A program made the position numbers and the translations under genes. 64,000 bases of DNA from Owenweeksia hongkongensis DSM 17368 (GTDB lineage: Bacteria > Bacteroidota > Bacteroidia > Flavobacteriales > Schleiferiaceae). The notes under the pieces are model-generated. The model ran no database searches. It was not told where the DNA came from and was given only the letters and a program-made list of their open reading frames with translations. Shown piece by piece: positions 36,117-44,037 of the stretch (position 1 is its first letter; the number at the start of each line of letters is the position of its first letter). Location of the stretch: positions 372,001 through 436,000 of the forward strand of contig NC_016599.1 in NCBI RefSeq assembly GCF_000236705.1, written 5' to 3'.

Positions 36117-36638
36117 TTATTTAAGCAGTTTTGAAACAGTCTCACTCATGCTTTTATTTAGCTTACACAATGGTTTTAAGGAATTGTCAATATACTTATC
36201 GGTCAAAAGGTTTTTATTTTTAATTGAAGTATAATAAACAGGTGTGGAAAAACCTTTTGGATAGTATTTGCCATTTTGAACATAAGCAATTGACCGAGTA
36301 TCTTCAGAGCAAACAAGCTTACACCTAGTTACTATAGCTATTGCGGGCAAGTGGGGGTCGTCAAAATCTTTATTATCTCTTAGATCCTCGATTTTTTTTT
36401 GATATTTATCAATATCTTCTTTACACCCTTCAACAGCTTTTCCAACTTCTTTTAATAGCCTGATGATTGGTAAATATTTGGAGGTTTTCGAAAGTTCTTG
36501 TTTGTACTTTGTGCCTCCATAAATCATTAAACCCTTTCCATGAAGAATCCAATTCAAAACGGGTTCAAAATTTTCATGGTTGTCCGATTTTTTTGAAAAA
36601 ACATTAGCAATGCAATTTGTGTCTATAATTATTGCCAT
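36117..36638 (-). CDS. PIN-like nuclease of a two-gene AAA15/PIN module
   Basis: A 173-aa protein with the acidic pattern of PIN nucleases: IIIDTN (Asp6), KYKQEL (Glu48), DNKDFDDPHLPAIA (Asp93/94) and VCSEDTRS (Asp113), in the right order and spacing to coordinate metal ions. PIN nucleases cut RNA, often tRNA or rRNA, and are common toxins. It starts 1 bp after the stop of the AAA15-type gene, a clear translational coupling, so its activity is probably controlled by that ATPase. No antitoxin gene of the usual small type is nearby. The C-terminus has an extra 50 residues beyond the PIN core. A+T-rich compared with its housekeeping neighbours. Confidence 0.75.
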   Translation of the reverse strand: MAIIIDTNCIANVFSKKSDNHENFEPVLNWILHGKGLMIYGGTKYKQELSKTSKYLPIIRLLKEVGKAVEGCKEDIDKYQKKIEDLRDNKDFDDPHLPAIAIVTRCKLVCSEDTRSIAYVQNGKYYPKGFSTPVYYTSIKNKNLLTDKYIDNSLKPLCKLNKSMSETVSKLLK

Positions 36639-36639
36639 A

Positions 36640-37920
36640 CTAGATTTCTAATAATTTGAGTTCTTCATCAATGAAAAAATCTCTGTAATTCGAAGGTACA
36701 TTTTGTGAATAGGAGCCATCTTTATTAATTCCAATTTTCGTAATTGTATTACCCTCACTACTACGAGTAAAAAACAATACCTTGGAAGTGAAATTCACAT
36801 CCTGTTTTGCTGTATTCAATTTATACCGTAATCGATTTATTGTAAAATCACTATGGGTTTCAATTATAAACTTGTTATTGTCAACTTTTACAGCGTTAAA
36901 TAGAAAACTACCAAAGGCGGACTGTGCTTTTGGATGTAGATGAACTTCCGGTTGTTGTATTGAAAAACATGTATTTTTAGAGGATAATATTTCAATAATT
37001 AGCGGTAGAGATTGAGATACACCATATCCAACATTTGGTAATTTGACCTCAATGTTTTCATATTTGACAATTATTTCAAAGGGCGAACTATTTTTTTTAC
37101 CCAATTCCCGAACTTCTATTTTATCGAATAAATTACTGTCTTTCCCGAATTTTTCTAAGGCACCGATTATTCTGGTCTTTTCTTTTTGTGATTTGCTGGA
37201 TAGAATTTGCCTTAGAATTGACGGAATGTGCTCTCCTTCTGGGGAAAATTTAATTTTATAAGATTCATATGTTCTTTTGGCTTTCGCTCTTATAGGAGCT
37301 AACCATTTGTAACTGGAATAAAGATTTACATTATTAAAATAACGATTAGACTTGGTAATCTCAATATTTTTAATGAGTTCGTTTTCAATTAGGTGGGCTA
37401 AAATGTATACAGGTAGGTTATGTCTTGCAAAGTACGAGGGAAGAACTTTATAATTTTTGGGGAAATCAAAATCAGATATCCAACTCTCATATTCAGAGGT
37501 ATTTTGCTCTTTTACTCTGTAACTAATTTGCTTTTTGGCAAATTTTATGAGGACATCACGATCAGCGATATTTAATTTTATTAGTTTTAGTACTGGTACT
37601 GAGTTTAGTTCATGGAACTCTAATACTACTCTGAAAACTTGCTTTTCATTATGTTCACTATTTTTATATTCTCTCTCAATACCTAATTGAAAAAAGTCAG
37701 CATTCGCCTGTTTCTTTATTATTTCCTCGAAGTAACCCAACTCTACTTCATTGTTATTAAATTCATAGTCATACCAAAACTCAGAACTAGATAGTAAGTT
37801 TATCACTTTCAATAAGGATGTTTTACCTGTACTGTTTTCTCCTACTAAAAAATTGATTTCGTCTAAGGTGATTACCTCATGTTTAAATCCTTTATAGTTT
37901 TTTAAGAATATCTTTTCCAT
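36640..37920 (-). CDS. AAA15-type ATPase (OLD/SMC-like) of a two-gene module
   Basis: A 426-aa ABC-like ATPase. Walker A is LVGENSTGKTS (27-35 for the G-to-S core), the signature-like segment is NVGYGVSQSLP (296-306), Walker B is CFSIQQPEVHLHP (318-330) and the H-loop is IETHSD (353-358). This places it with the AAA15/DUF3696 group of OLD-like ATPases, but there is no TOPRIM domain; the nuclease partner is the separate PIN-like protein. Such ATPases in defence systems sense an invader and license an effector. In the Walker B the residue before the Pro-Glu is Gln (QQPE) rather than Glu. ATG start; the gene lies about 240 bp from tRNA-Lys, whose terminator ends near 38121. Confidence 0.85.
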   Translation of the reverse strand: MEKIFLKNYKGFKHEVITLDEINFLVGENSTGKTSLLKVINLLSSSEFWYDYEFNNNEVELGYFEEIIKKQANADFFQLGIEREYKNSEHNEKQVFRVVLEFHELNSVPVLKLIKLNIADRDVLIKFAKKQISYRVKEQNTSEYESWISDFDFPKNYKVLPSYFARHNLPVYILAHLIENELIKNIEITKSNRYFNNVNLYSSYKWLAPIRAKAKRTYESYKIKFSPEGEHIPSILRQILSSKSQKEKTRIIGALEKFGKDSNLFDKIEVRELGKKNSSPFEIIVKYENIEVKLPNVGYGVSQSLPLIIEILSSKNTCFSIQQPEVHLHPKAQSAFGSFLFNAVKVDNNKFIIETHSDFTINRLRYKLNTAKQDVNFTSKVLFFTRSSEGNTITKIGINKDGSYSQNVPSNYRDFFIDEELKLLEI

Positions 37921-38120
37921 TTACTATTGTTTTACAATATATTCAAGCATCTGTATATGATTGCTTTCTTGGTTTGAATAGGTTAAAAGTGAAAGTAAGT
38001 GTTTAATTTCTGAAATGTCGGAAATATTCATGAAAGCGAACCTATCGATGCAGTGCGTTTCAATCCTGCAGAAGGTCTTTTTGTTTATGATCTCAGATTG
38101 ATAAATGGGAGTAGAGGGCA

Positions 38121-38152
38121 AAGAAAAAGCCCCAACAACTGTTGAGGCTTTT
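38121..38152 (-). terminator. Terminator after tRNA-Lys
   Basis: AAGCC and CAAC pair with GTTG and GGCTT across one mismatch, with a 4-nt loop, followed on the minus strand by a U-rich stretch. It lies 7 bp past the tRNA 3' end. Confidence 0.8.
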
Positions 38153-38158
38153 AAAAAG

Positions 38159-38231
38159 TGATTCAGCAGGGGCTCGAACCCTGGACCCTCTCCTTAAAAG
38201 GGAGATGCTCTACCAACTGAGCTACTGAATC
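38159..38231 (-). tRNA. tRNA-Lys (anticodon TTT)
   Basis: The minus strand folds as a full cloverleaf of 73 nt: acceptor stem GATTCAG/CTGAATC, D arm with AGCTC...GAGC, anticodon stem TCTCC/GGAGA with loop CTTTTAA, so anticodon TTT (lysine), and T loop TTCGAGC. Discriminator is A; CCA is not encoded. It is followed by a terminator and then by the AAA15/PIN module, a common setting for accessory-gene insertion. Confidence 0.95.
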
Positions 38232-38448
38232 CTATGTCTTTTTAATTTTTGGTGGAAAATTGAACACTCAAAAAAATAAAAATCCTTTAGACAATCACAG
38301 TGTTTATAGCACTTATATGTTGTTTTTAAGGGGCGGCAAAGATGTAAAAACAAATTAAGTACACCAGCATTTTGAAGGCTTTTTTTTGATAAAATTTGGA
38401 ATATCTCAACCACGCAGGTGTAATAATCTTGTTCTGTGTGATTTGCGT

Positions 38449-39021
38449 TTATTCAATTTTAAGTTGATACTTATCCAAAAGTCCTGCAAGGCCATCTTTT
38501 GAGAATTGAGCTCTCTGAATTTTATTATTCTCAGGATCGATGGAGTAGCCATTGGCGGTTGAAAAATTGGCCTTCGTAAGATTTGTGCCGTCAAATATGG
38601 CCCCTCTCAAATTGGATAAATTAAAATCAGCTTCATTTAGTTGGGTATCGCTAAAGTCAACATCTTCCAGTTTACAATTATTAAAGTAAGTCTTCGAAAT
38701 CTTAAGATTATGAAAGGAGCTAAACTGAAGATTGCAAGTAGAGAATGAAAAGCTCAAGAGGAAAGAACTGCACTCATTAAACTTAAGGCCCAGCATTTTA
38801 CAACCCGAAAAACTGCAGTTTCTAAAAGATGTATTTCTTACATCAGCATTACTCAGGTTGCAGTTTTCAAACTCACATTCATCAAAAATAAAGTTTGAAA
38901 TGGACGTTGATTCAAAATTACAATTGCGAAAAGTGCAGTAGCTGTACTCTGCTTTTTTAAGTGCTTCAGAAGTAAAATCTTTGGACTCAAAAACTTCATC
39001 ATCCACAAAAGAAATATCCAT
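38449..39021 (-). CDS. Pentapeptide-repeat protein
   Basis: A 190-aa protein built of tandem pentapeptides of the form C/A-x-F/L-x-x, such as CTFRNCNFEST, CEFENCNLSNADVRNTSFRN and ANFSTANG. The fold is a right-handed quadrilateral beta-helix. Members of this family bind DNA gyrase or serve as simple scaffolds; no sequence clue selects one here. The motif runs nearly the whole protein after an N-terminal 15-residue cap. ATG start. It lies about 220 bp past tRNA-Lys on the same strand. Confidence 0.88.
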   Translation of the reverse strand: MDISFVDDEVFESKDFTSEALKKAEYSYCTFRNCNFESTSISNFIFDECEFENCNLSNADVRNTSFRNCSFSGCKMLGLKFNECSSFLLSFSFSTCNLQFSSFHNLKISKTYFNNCKLEDVDFSDTQLNEADFNLSNLRGAIFDGTNLTKANFSTANGYSIDPENNKIQRAQFSKDGLAGLLDKYQLKIE

Positions 39022-39034
39022 TAGTTGTTTGTTA

Positions 39035-40237
39035 TCAGTGCGTTTTTAGCAGCTTAATGGTGCCGAAGTGACCGCTGCCTTTTAGGCTGGCAAAGTACAA
39101 ACCTTGCGGTAATGCGCTCATGTCAATCGTTGATTTTTGTCCACTAATTGCCTGTTCCATCCATACTTTTCCCTGAATGCCAGTAAGCACCAAATTGATT
39201 TTTTCAAAGCTGAAACTCTCTTCAATTTCTATTCGTAGTTTATCCTGAACAGGGTTTGGGAAAACCTTCCATTTTGATATTTCAGACTCTTGGTTGCTGA
39301 TGAGTGCATCAGTGCATTTCCAGGTTTGTTTAAGCCTTGTATTGGTGGCTGTAATTCCCGTGGTGTAATACAGCTTTTCATCTTTGCTAAATACCATACC
39401 TCCTTTGCGGTCAGAGTCTGGTATCGCGCTAAGCTGCTGCCAAGTTTGGTTATTGATATCATAGCGATGCAAGTATTTAGAGTAAACTCCAAGAGAATCA
39501 CGACCGCCCATAGTAAGCAAAAAGTTGCCACTTGAAACCATTGAGCCATGAGAATGACCTGTCTCGGGGTAAGGAGGTAAATCGATCCAACTATCGGTTT
39601 GAGGGATGTATTCCAACAGGTTTTCGGGAAAACTTCCATTATCGGTCATGCCAAATGTAAGGTAGCCCTTGCCATTTACAGATGTAGATTTGGCGGTCCA
39701 GATAGTGTACGGGAGGTCGTTTTTTTGTTCCCAGGAGTCATCATTTATGGAGTAGGCCCACACATCGGGAATGGCACCGCCCATGGTTTTGGTGCCTCCA
39801 ACAATGTAAATCGTGTCATTAATTATAAAACCCGTGGATCCGCTTCGGCCAGAGTCGGGCATGGAGCTGAGTTGTGTCCAAATAGCGGTAGCCGGATCAA
39901 ATTTCCATAAATCGTTATAAAAAATACCGTTTCCCGTGCCGCCAAATAAGTAGCCAAAAGATTGATCTGAAAGTCCTACAGCATATTGTCTTTCCATACC
40001 AGTCGGTAGCGGGGTAGAGTTAGTCCAGGTTTCGGAAACTAAATCGAAGGAATAGAAATCTGTGGTTGTAGAAAACCAAGGCGTCATTCCTGTGCCGCAA
40101 TAAGCTTTGTTGCCAATGGTGAAGGATGTACCATCATCACAAGCTACACCCGGGTAGTCACTTTTTTGAATCCAGCTCTGGCTAAAACCAGCAGCCACAA
40201 TGGAAAAATTAAGTAAGAGTATAATTAGTCTTTTCAA
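39035..40237 (-). CDS. Kelch-repeat protein with T9SS C-terminal domain
   Basis: A 400-aa exported protein: signal peptide (residues 1-20, ending GFSQ), six kelch-type beta-propeller repeats (e.g. SFGYLFGGTGNGIFYNDLWK and FIINDTIYIVGGTKTMGG, split here), and a T9SS type A domain from KWKVFPNPVQDKLRIE to the end. Kelch propellers typically bind sugars or proteins. It is expected on the cell surface through type IX secretion. The start codon appears to be TTG at 40237; the residues after it (MKRLIILLL) fit a signal peptide. Confidence 0.88.
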   Translation of the reverse strand: MKRLIILLLNFSIVAAGFSQSWIQKSDYPGVACDDGTSFTIGNKAYCGTGMTPWFSTTTDFYSFDLVSETWTNSTPLPTGMERQYAVGLSDQSFGYLFGGTGNGIFYNDLWKFDPATAIWTQLSSMPDSGRSGSTGFIINDTIYIVGGTKTMGGAIPDVWAYSINDDSWEQKNDLPYTIWTAKSTSVNGKGYLTFGMTDNGSFPENLLEYIPQTDSWIDLPPYPETGHSHGSMVSSGNFLLTMGGRDSLGVYSKYLHRYDINNQTWQQLSAIPDSDRKGGMVFSKDEKLYYTTGITATNTRLKQTWKCTDALISNQESEISKWKVFPNPVQDKLRIEIEESFSFEKINLVLTGIQGKVWMEQAISGQKSTIDMSALPQGLYFASLKGSGHFGTIKLLKTH

Positions 40238-40359
40238 GTATTGAAAGGTTTACGGTTGCATCAAGTTGAACGGTTTAGCAAAAATCTTATTGCAAGATTA
40301 GATTTTTAAAACCAAAACAATGAAGCCCGTGAATTCTTAGTGGGACTGATTTCTATCCA

Positions 40360-40367
40360 TACATTTG
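40360..40367 (+). promoter_or_regulatory. -7-like element TACATTTG
   Basis: TACATTTG fits the TAnnTTTG consensus and lies 20 bp upstream of the rhomboid gene ATG. No clear -33 element is seen. Confidence 0.35.
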
Positions 40368-40386
40368 CCTTCAACAATGTTAGAAT

Positions 40387-41202
40387 ATGATGAATCTGGA
40401 TATGGCCTCGATGGCGCTTATTGCGGCCAATGTGATAATAAGTTTACAAGGTTTTAAGAATCGTGCATTTTTAGATAAATGGACTTTTGAAGTTGGTAAG
40501 ATTCTGGGCGGAAAAGAATACTATCGAATGATAAGTTCAGGCTTCGTTCACGTAGATGGAAACCACCTTCTTTTTAATATGCTTTCTCTTTTCTTCTTTG
40601 CTGGAAATATCGAGAGAAGCTTAGGAATAGAAGGTTTGCTGGCGGTGTATTTTGGAAGCTTATTAGCAGGGAGTTTGTTTTCGTTAGTTGTACATAGAAA
40701 CAGCCCGGGTTATAGAGCAGTAGGTGCTTCCGGAGCGGTGAGTGGAGTTGTGTTTGCTGCCATTGCTTTGTTTCCAGGAATGAAGTTGGGGCTTTTGTTT
40801 CTACCCATTTTCTTTCCGGCTTGGGTGTTTGGTTTGGGTTTTGTAGCGTATTCCATTTATGGCATCCGCAGCCAGCGTGACAATGTAGGACACGAGGCGC
40901 ACCTTGGTGGTGCCATTGTAGGTTTGCTCATTGCTTTACTTTTTGATCCACAGGCTTTCTTCAATAATACTTTTACCATTCTACTCATATTTATTCCCAC
41001 AGCTATCTTTATGATAATTGCCTGGCAAAAGCCTCAATGGCTGTTTAAAAGGCAGGTACAGCCACAAACGATGGATGATTCGTACAATGAAAGACAGGCT
41101 CAGCTTAAAGCTGAATTGAACCGTATTCTGGAAAAAGTAAATACGCACGGGGCCGACAGCTTAACGCACCAGGAAAGAGAGTTTTTAAATCACTTTAGAT
41201 AA
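40387..41202 (+). CDS. Rhomboid-family intramembrane serine protease
   Basis: A 271-aa protein with six membrane helices in the rhomboid layout. The catalytic dyad is visible: GASGAVSG (Ser115) in helix 4 and HEAHLGGA (His172) in helix 6; HLLFN with His60 and Asn64 supplies the oxyanion-side residues. It is predicted to cut transmembrane substrates within the inner membrane. The C-terminal 60 residues form a soluble tail with a helical end. Two adjacent ATG codons begin the gene. The gene is divergent from the kelch protein gene, with 149 bp between. Confidence 0.93.
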   Translation: MMNLDMASMALIAANVIISLQGFKNRAFLDKWTFEVGKILGGKEYYRMISSGFVHVDGNHLLFNMLSLFFFAGNIERSLGIEGLLAVYFGSLLAGSLFSLVVHRNSPGYRAVGASGAVSGVVFAAIALFPGMKLGLLFLPIFFPAWVFGLGFVAYSIYGIRSQRDNVGHEAHLGGAIVGLLIALLFDPQAFFNNTFTILLIFIPTAIFMIIAWQKPQWLFKRQVQPQTMDDSYNERQAQLKAELNRILEKVNTHGADSLTHQEREFLNHFR

Positions 41203-41375
41203 GAAAATACCCGAAGCGCTAATTCTTGGGAAGAAAAAATAAGCCTAAAAACTCTGCTCCATCTGACCTTTGTGTAACTTATTGAAAATCAATTTTATTA
41301 TTTTCATTCGCCTTTGGGTGAAAGTGATTTTCGTGTCATTCCATTAGCTAATTTCGAGTAAATTTTAATGGAATA

Positions 41376-42005
41376 ATGATACACCCTGATACCGAAGTTC
41401 GGTTTATTTCTGATGAAATTGGCTACGGTGTGGTAGCCAAAAAAATGATCCCAAAAGGTACCATAACCTGGGTGCTGGATGAATTGGACAGAGAGTTTAC
41501 TCCACAAGAAGTAGAGGCCCTTTCAGACCCAATTAAGAATACCATTGATGTGTACGCTTATCGCAATAGTGCCGGTAATTTTATTCTGTGCTGGGACAAC
41601 GGTCGATTTGTGAACCATAGTTTCAATTCCAACTGTATTTCTACAGCTTATGATTTTGAGATTGCCGTACGCGACATTGAGCCAGGTGAGCAGCTTACGG
41701 ATGATTATGGGTATCTGAATATTTCAGAACCTTTTAGGGCCCATGCTGAAGGAACCAGACGTAAAACGGTTTACCCAAATGACTTGGTAAAGTATCACCA
41801 TGCTTGGGACAAAAAGCTGGAAGCAAGTTTTAAATATATCTTAAAACGTGAACAGCCACTAGGGAAACTGTTGAGTGCTTCGCAATGGGACAAGGTAAGA
41901 GCAATTTCTGAGGGGAGGGAAAAAATGGACTCGATTCTCAATATTTATTATGATGAAGAAAAGGTAAAACGAGGCTATAGTAGCTTACGCAAAACGGGAG
42001 ATTAG
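41376..42005 (+). CDS. SET-domain protein (predicted protein lysine methyltransferase)
   Basis: A 209-aa protein with a SET fold over about residues 5-115: ISDEIGYGVVAKKMIPKGTI (start of the fold), RFVNHSFNSNC (Asn80-His81-Ser82 and Cys87, cofactor binding) and EPGEQLTDDYGYLN (the pseudoknot Tyr). SET domains move methyl from S-adenosylmethionine to protein lysines. The extra 90 C-terminal residues are basic and helical, perhaps a substrate- or nucleic acid-binding part. Bacterial targets are mostly unknown. ATG start, followed by a terminator. Confidence 0.85.
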   Translation: MIHPDTEVRFISDEIGYGVVAKKMIPKGTITWVLDELDREFTPQEVEALSDPIKNTIDVYAYRNSAGNFILCWDNGRFVNHSFNSNCISTAYDFEIAVRDIEPGEQLTDDYGYLNISEPFRAHAEGTRRKTVYPNDLVKYHHAWDKKLEASFKYILKREQPLGKLLSASQWDKVRAISEGREKMDSILNIYYDEEKVKRGYSSLRKTGD

Positions 42006-42042
42006 AGCTTTGAAATAATTAAAAATTGTTCAGTGATTAGAG

Positions 42043-42088
42043 ATAGGAGCGTGCATTCTGCTAGTAAGGATGTTCGCTCCTATTTTAT
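42043..42088 (+). terminator. Terminator after the SET gene
   Basis: ATAGGAGCG pairs with CGCTCCTAT around a 23-nt loop, followed by TTTATTT. It lies 38 bp past the SET stop. Confidence 0.6.
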
Positions 42089-42144
42089 TTGAAGTGTACA
42101 TTAATGCACAGTTTTTGTTTCTTTGGGAATTATAACCCATTTCT

Positions 42145-44037
42145 ATGAGATTTTTATCGCTCGCTCTTCTGATTTTCAGTTTGTCATTTTCTGCATTTTC
42201 ACAGTCTAAGAAGTCATTTAAATACTTCAATAGCGCTCGCGAAGAGATGCGTAACAACAATTACCAAAAGGCGCTTGACGATTTGGATAAGGCCATTACT
42301 GATAGTCCGGATTTTATTGAAGCTATTCTCTTTAAAGCAGATTTGTACAAGGAAATGGGGCAAGGGGACAAAGCTCTGCCTCTGTATGAGCAAGCCTTGC
42401 AAAACAATGCTCCGTTTTATGTAAATCTATTTTACGGTGAAGCACTTTTTAATGAAGGAGAATATTCAAAGGCTATTGAATACTTGAAGCGCTATGCGCA
42501 AAACCCTCAGGCTTCGCAAAAGTATATGAGCCAGGCCAATGAGCTGATTGAGAATTGCGAATTTGCATTAACCGCCACGCAGCAGCCAAAAGCTTATAAC
42601 CCACAAAATTTAGGTCAAAAAGTAAACAGCAAGGCGATGGAGTATTTTCCAAGCATTTCTGCTGATGGCAACACTTTAGTTTTTACACACCGCGATCCAA
42701 ACGGTAACCCAAGTGATGAGGATTTTTGGTTTACCACCAGGGATTCAGTTGGCGCAGATTGGGGTAAAGCAAGCCCTTTGAAAGGAAGCCTTAATACTAC
42801 TTTAAACGAAGGTGCGCAGTCTATCACGGCAAGTGGAAATGTGATTTTCTTCGCGGCTTGTGACCGTCCACAGGGGCAAGGCTCTTGCGATATTTATGCT
42901 TCGTTTCTCACCAAAGAGGGTTTTTGGAGTAAGCCTGTAAACCTTGGCCCAAATGTGAATACTGGAATGTGGGAAAGCCAGCCATCCATTTCTTCTGATG
43001 GTAAAACCATCTATTTTGTGCGAGGTAGAAATTCTTACGACAAGAATATAGAAATAATGTATTCCACACTTGAAAATGGCCGATGGAGTGAAGCTCAAAA
43101 AATTCCCGGCAAGGTGAATACTAAAGGACAGGAAACTTCACCGTATATACACTTCGATAATCAGAGTTTATACTTTTCGTCAAATGGCCATCCGGGCATG
43201 GGCGACCTTGACTTTTTTGTGAGTCGCAGACAAGAAGACGGAACTTGGGGTGAGCCTCAAAATTTGGGTTATCCGATTAACACAAGCGGCCAGGAGTTTA
43301 GTTTGATAGTTTCTCCTGATGGTAAAACGGGCTTCTTTTCTTCTGATAATATTGCTGGTGGTTTTGGCCTGTTAGATTTATACAGTTTTGAATTACCGGA
43401 AGAATCGCAGGCAGTGGAAATCGCCTATATAAAAGGAAAGGTGACTAATAAGAAAACGGGCGAACTTGTGGATGCTGAAATTGAGTTTAGCGATTTGGAC
43501 AAAAACAAAGTTGTGCTTTTGGAGAACAGTGGGAGAGACGGCCGCTACTTTTCTGTGCTTCCCGGAAACGGGGACTACGGTTTGAGTGTACAGAAAAAGG
43601 GCTTTCTTTTTTACTCTAAAAACTTCAGTTTGAAAACGGAATCTCAGGAGAGAGCTTTTGAGCTAAACGTAGAACTACTGCCAATAGAAATTGGAGACAA
43701 AGTGAAATTGGAGAATATTTTCTTCGGTTTTGATTCCTATGAAATTGATGAAAAATCTTTTTCAGAATTGGCTACTGTAGAGCATTTTATGAAAGAAAAC
43801 CCAACGGTGAAGATCAGTGTTGAAGGACATACTGATAATGAAGGTTCAGCGTCTCATAACAAGACTCTTAGTGAAAATAGAGCCAAGGCGGTGTATAATT
43901 ATCTTGTAAATAAAGGAATTGATGCTTCGCGATTGAGCTACAAAGGATTTGGCGACAGCGAGCCTGTGGCAACAAATGATACTGAAGAGGGGCGTGCTTT
44001 AAACAGACGTACCGAAATAAAAATCACTGGAATTTAA
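42145..44037 (+). CDS. Second PorE-like TPR/PD40/OmpA protein
   Basis: A 630-aa protein with the same domain order as the gene at 30839: signal peptide (about 1-20, ending FSQ), TPR units (25-125), a PD40-type propeller (about 150-425), a CRD-like beta domain and a C-terminal OmpA domain from about 520 with LENIFFGFDSYEI, GHTDNEG and NRRTEIKI. The two differ in many positions, so they are paralogues and probably have distinct roles, possibly in type IX secretion or gliding. The stop overlaps the stop of the convergent DUF5723 gene by 3 bases. ATG start. Confidence 0.86.
   Translation: MRFLSLALLIFSLSFSAFSQSKKSFKYFNSAREEMRNNNYQKALDDLDKAITDSPDFIEAILFKADLYKEMGQGDKALPLYEQALQNNAPFYVNLFYGEALFNEGEYSKAIEYLKRYAQNPQASQKYMSQANELIENCEFALTATQQPKAYNPQNLGQKVNSKAMEYFPSISADGNTLVFTHRDPNGNPSDEDFWFTTRDSVGADWGKASPLKGSLNTTLNEGAQSITASGNVIFFAACDRPQGQGSCDIYASFLTKEGFWSKPVNLGPNVNTGMWESQPSISSDGKTIYFVRGRNSYDKNIEIMYSTLENGRWSEAQKIPGKVNTKGQETSPYIHFDNQSLYFSSNGHPGMGDLDFFVSRRQEDGTWGEPQNLGYPINTSGQEFSLIVSPDGKTGFFSSDNIAGGFGLLDLYSFELPEESQAVEIAYIKGKVTNKKTGELVDAEIEFSDLDKNKVVLLENSGRDGRYFSVLPGNGDYGLSVQKKGFLFYSKNFSLKTESQERAFELNVELLPIEIGDKVKLENIFFGFDSYEIDEKSFSELATVEHFMKENPTVKISVEGHTDNEGSASHNKTLSENRAKAVYNYLVNKGIDASRLSYKGFGDSEPVATNDTEEGRALNRRTEIKITGI

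Noticed and set aside
35920-36234. A plus-strand frame of about 104 residues overlapping the end of the PIN-like gene
   Set aside because: It lies opposite coding sequence at its 3' part, lacks any domain pattern, and the composition fits a random open frame.
37924-38121. A 65-residue minus-strand frame between the tRNA terminator and the AAA15 gene
   Set aside because: It begins only with TTG at the edge of the terminator, has no recognisable motif, and its ATG-started part is just 35 residues. It may be leader sequence of the module rather than a gene.
38159-38231. A possible attachment site with a second copy of the tRNA-Lys end flanking the AAA15/PIN module
   Set aside because: I looked for a repeat of the tRNA 3' end (CAGGGGCTCGAACCC) in the gap on the far side (35849-36116) and found none, and there is no integrase gene.
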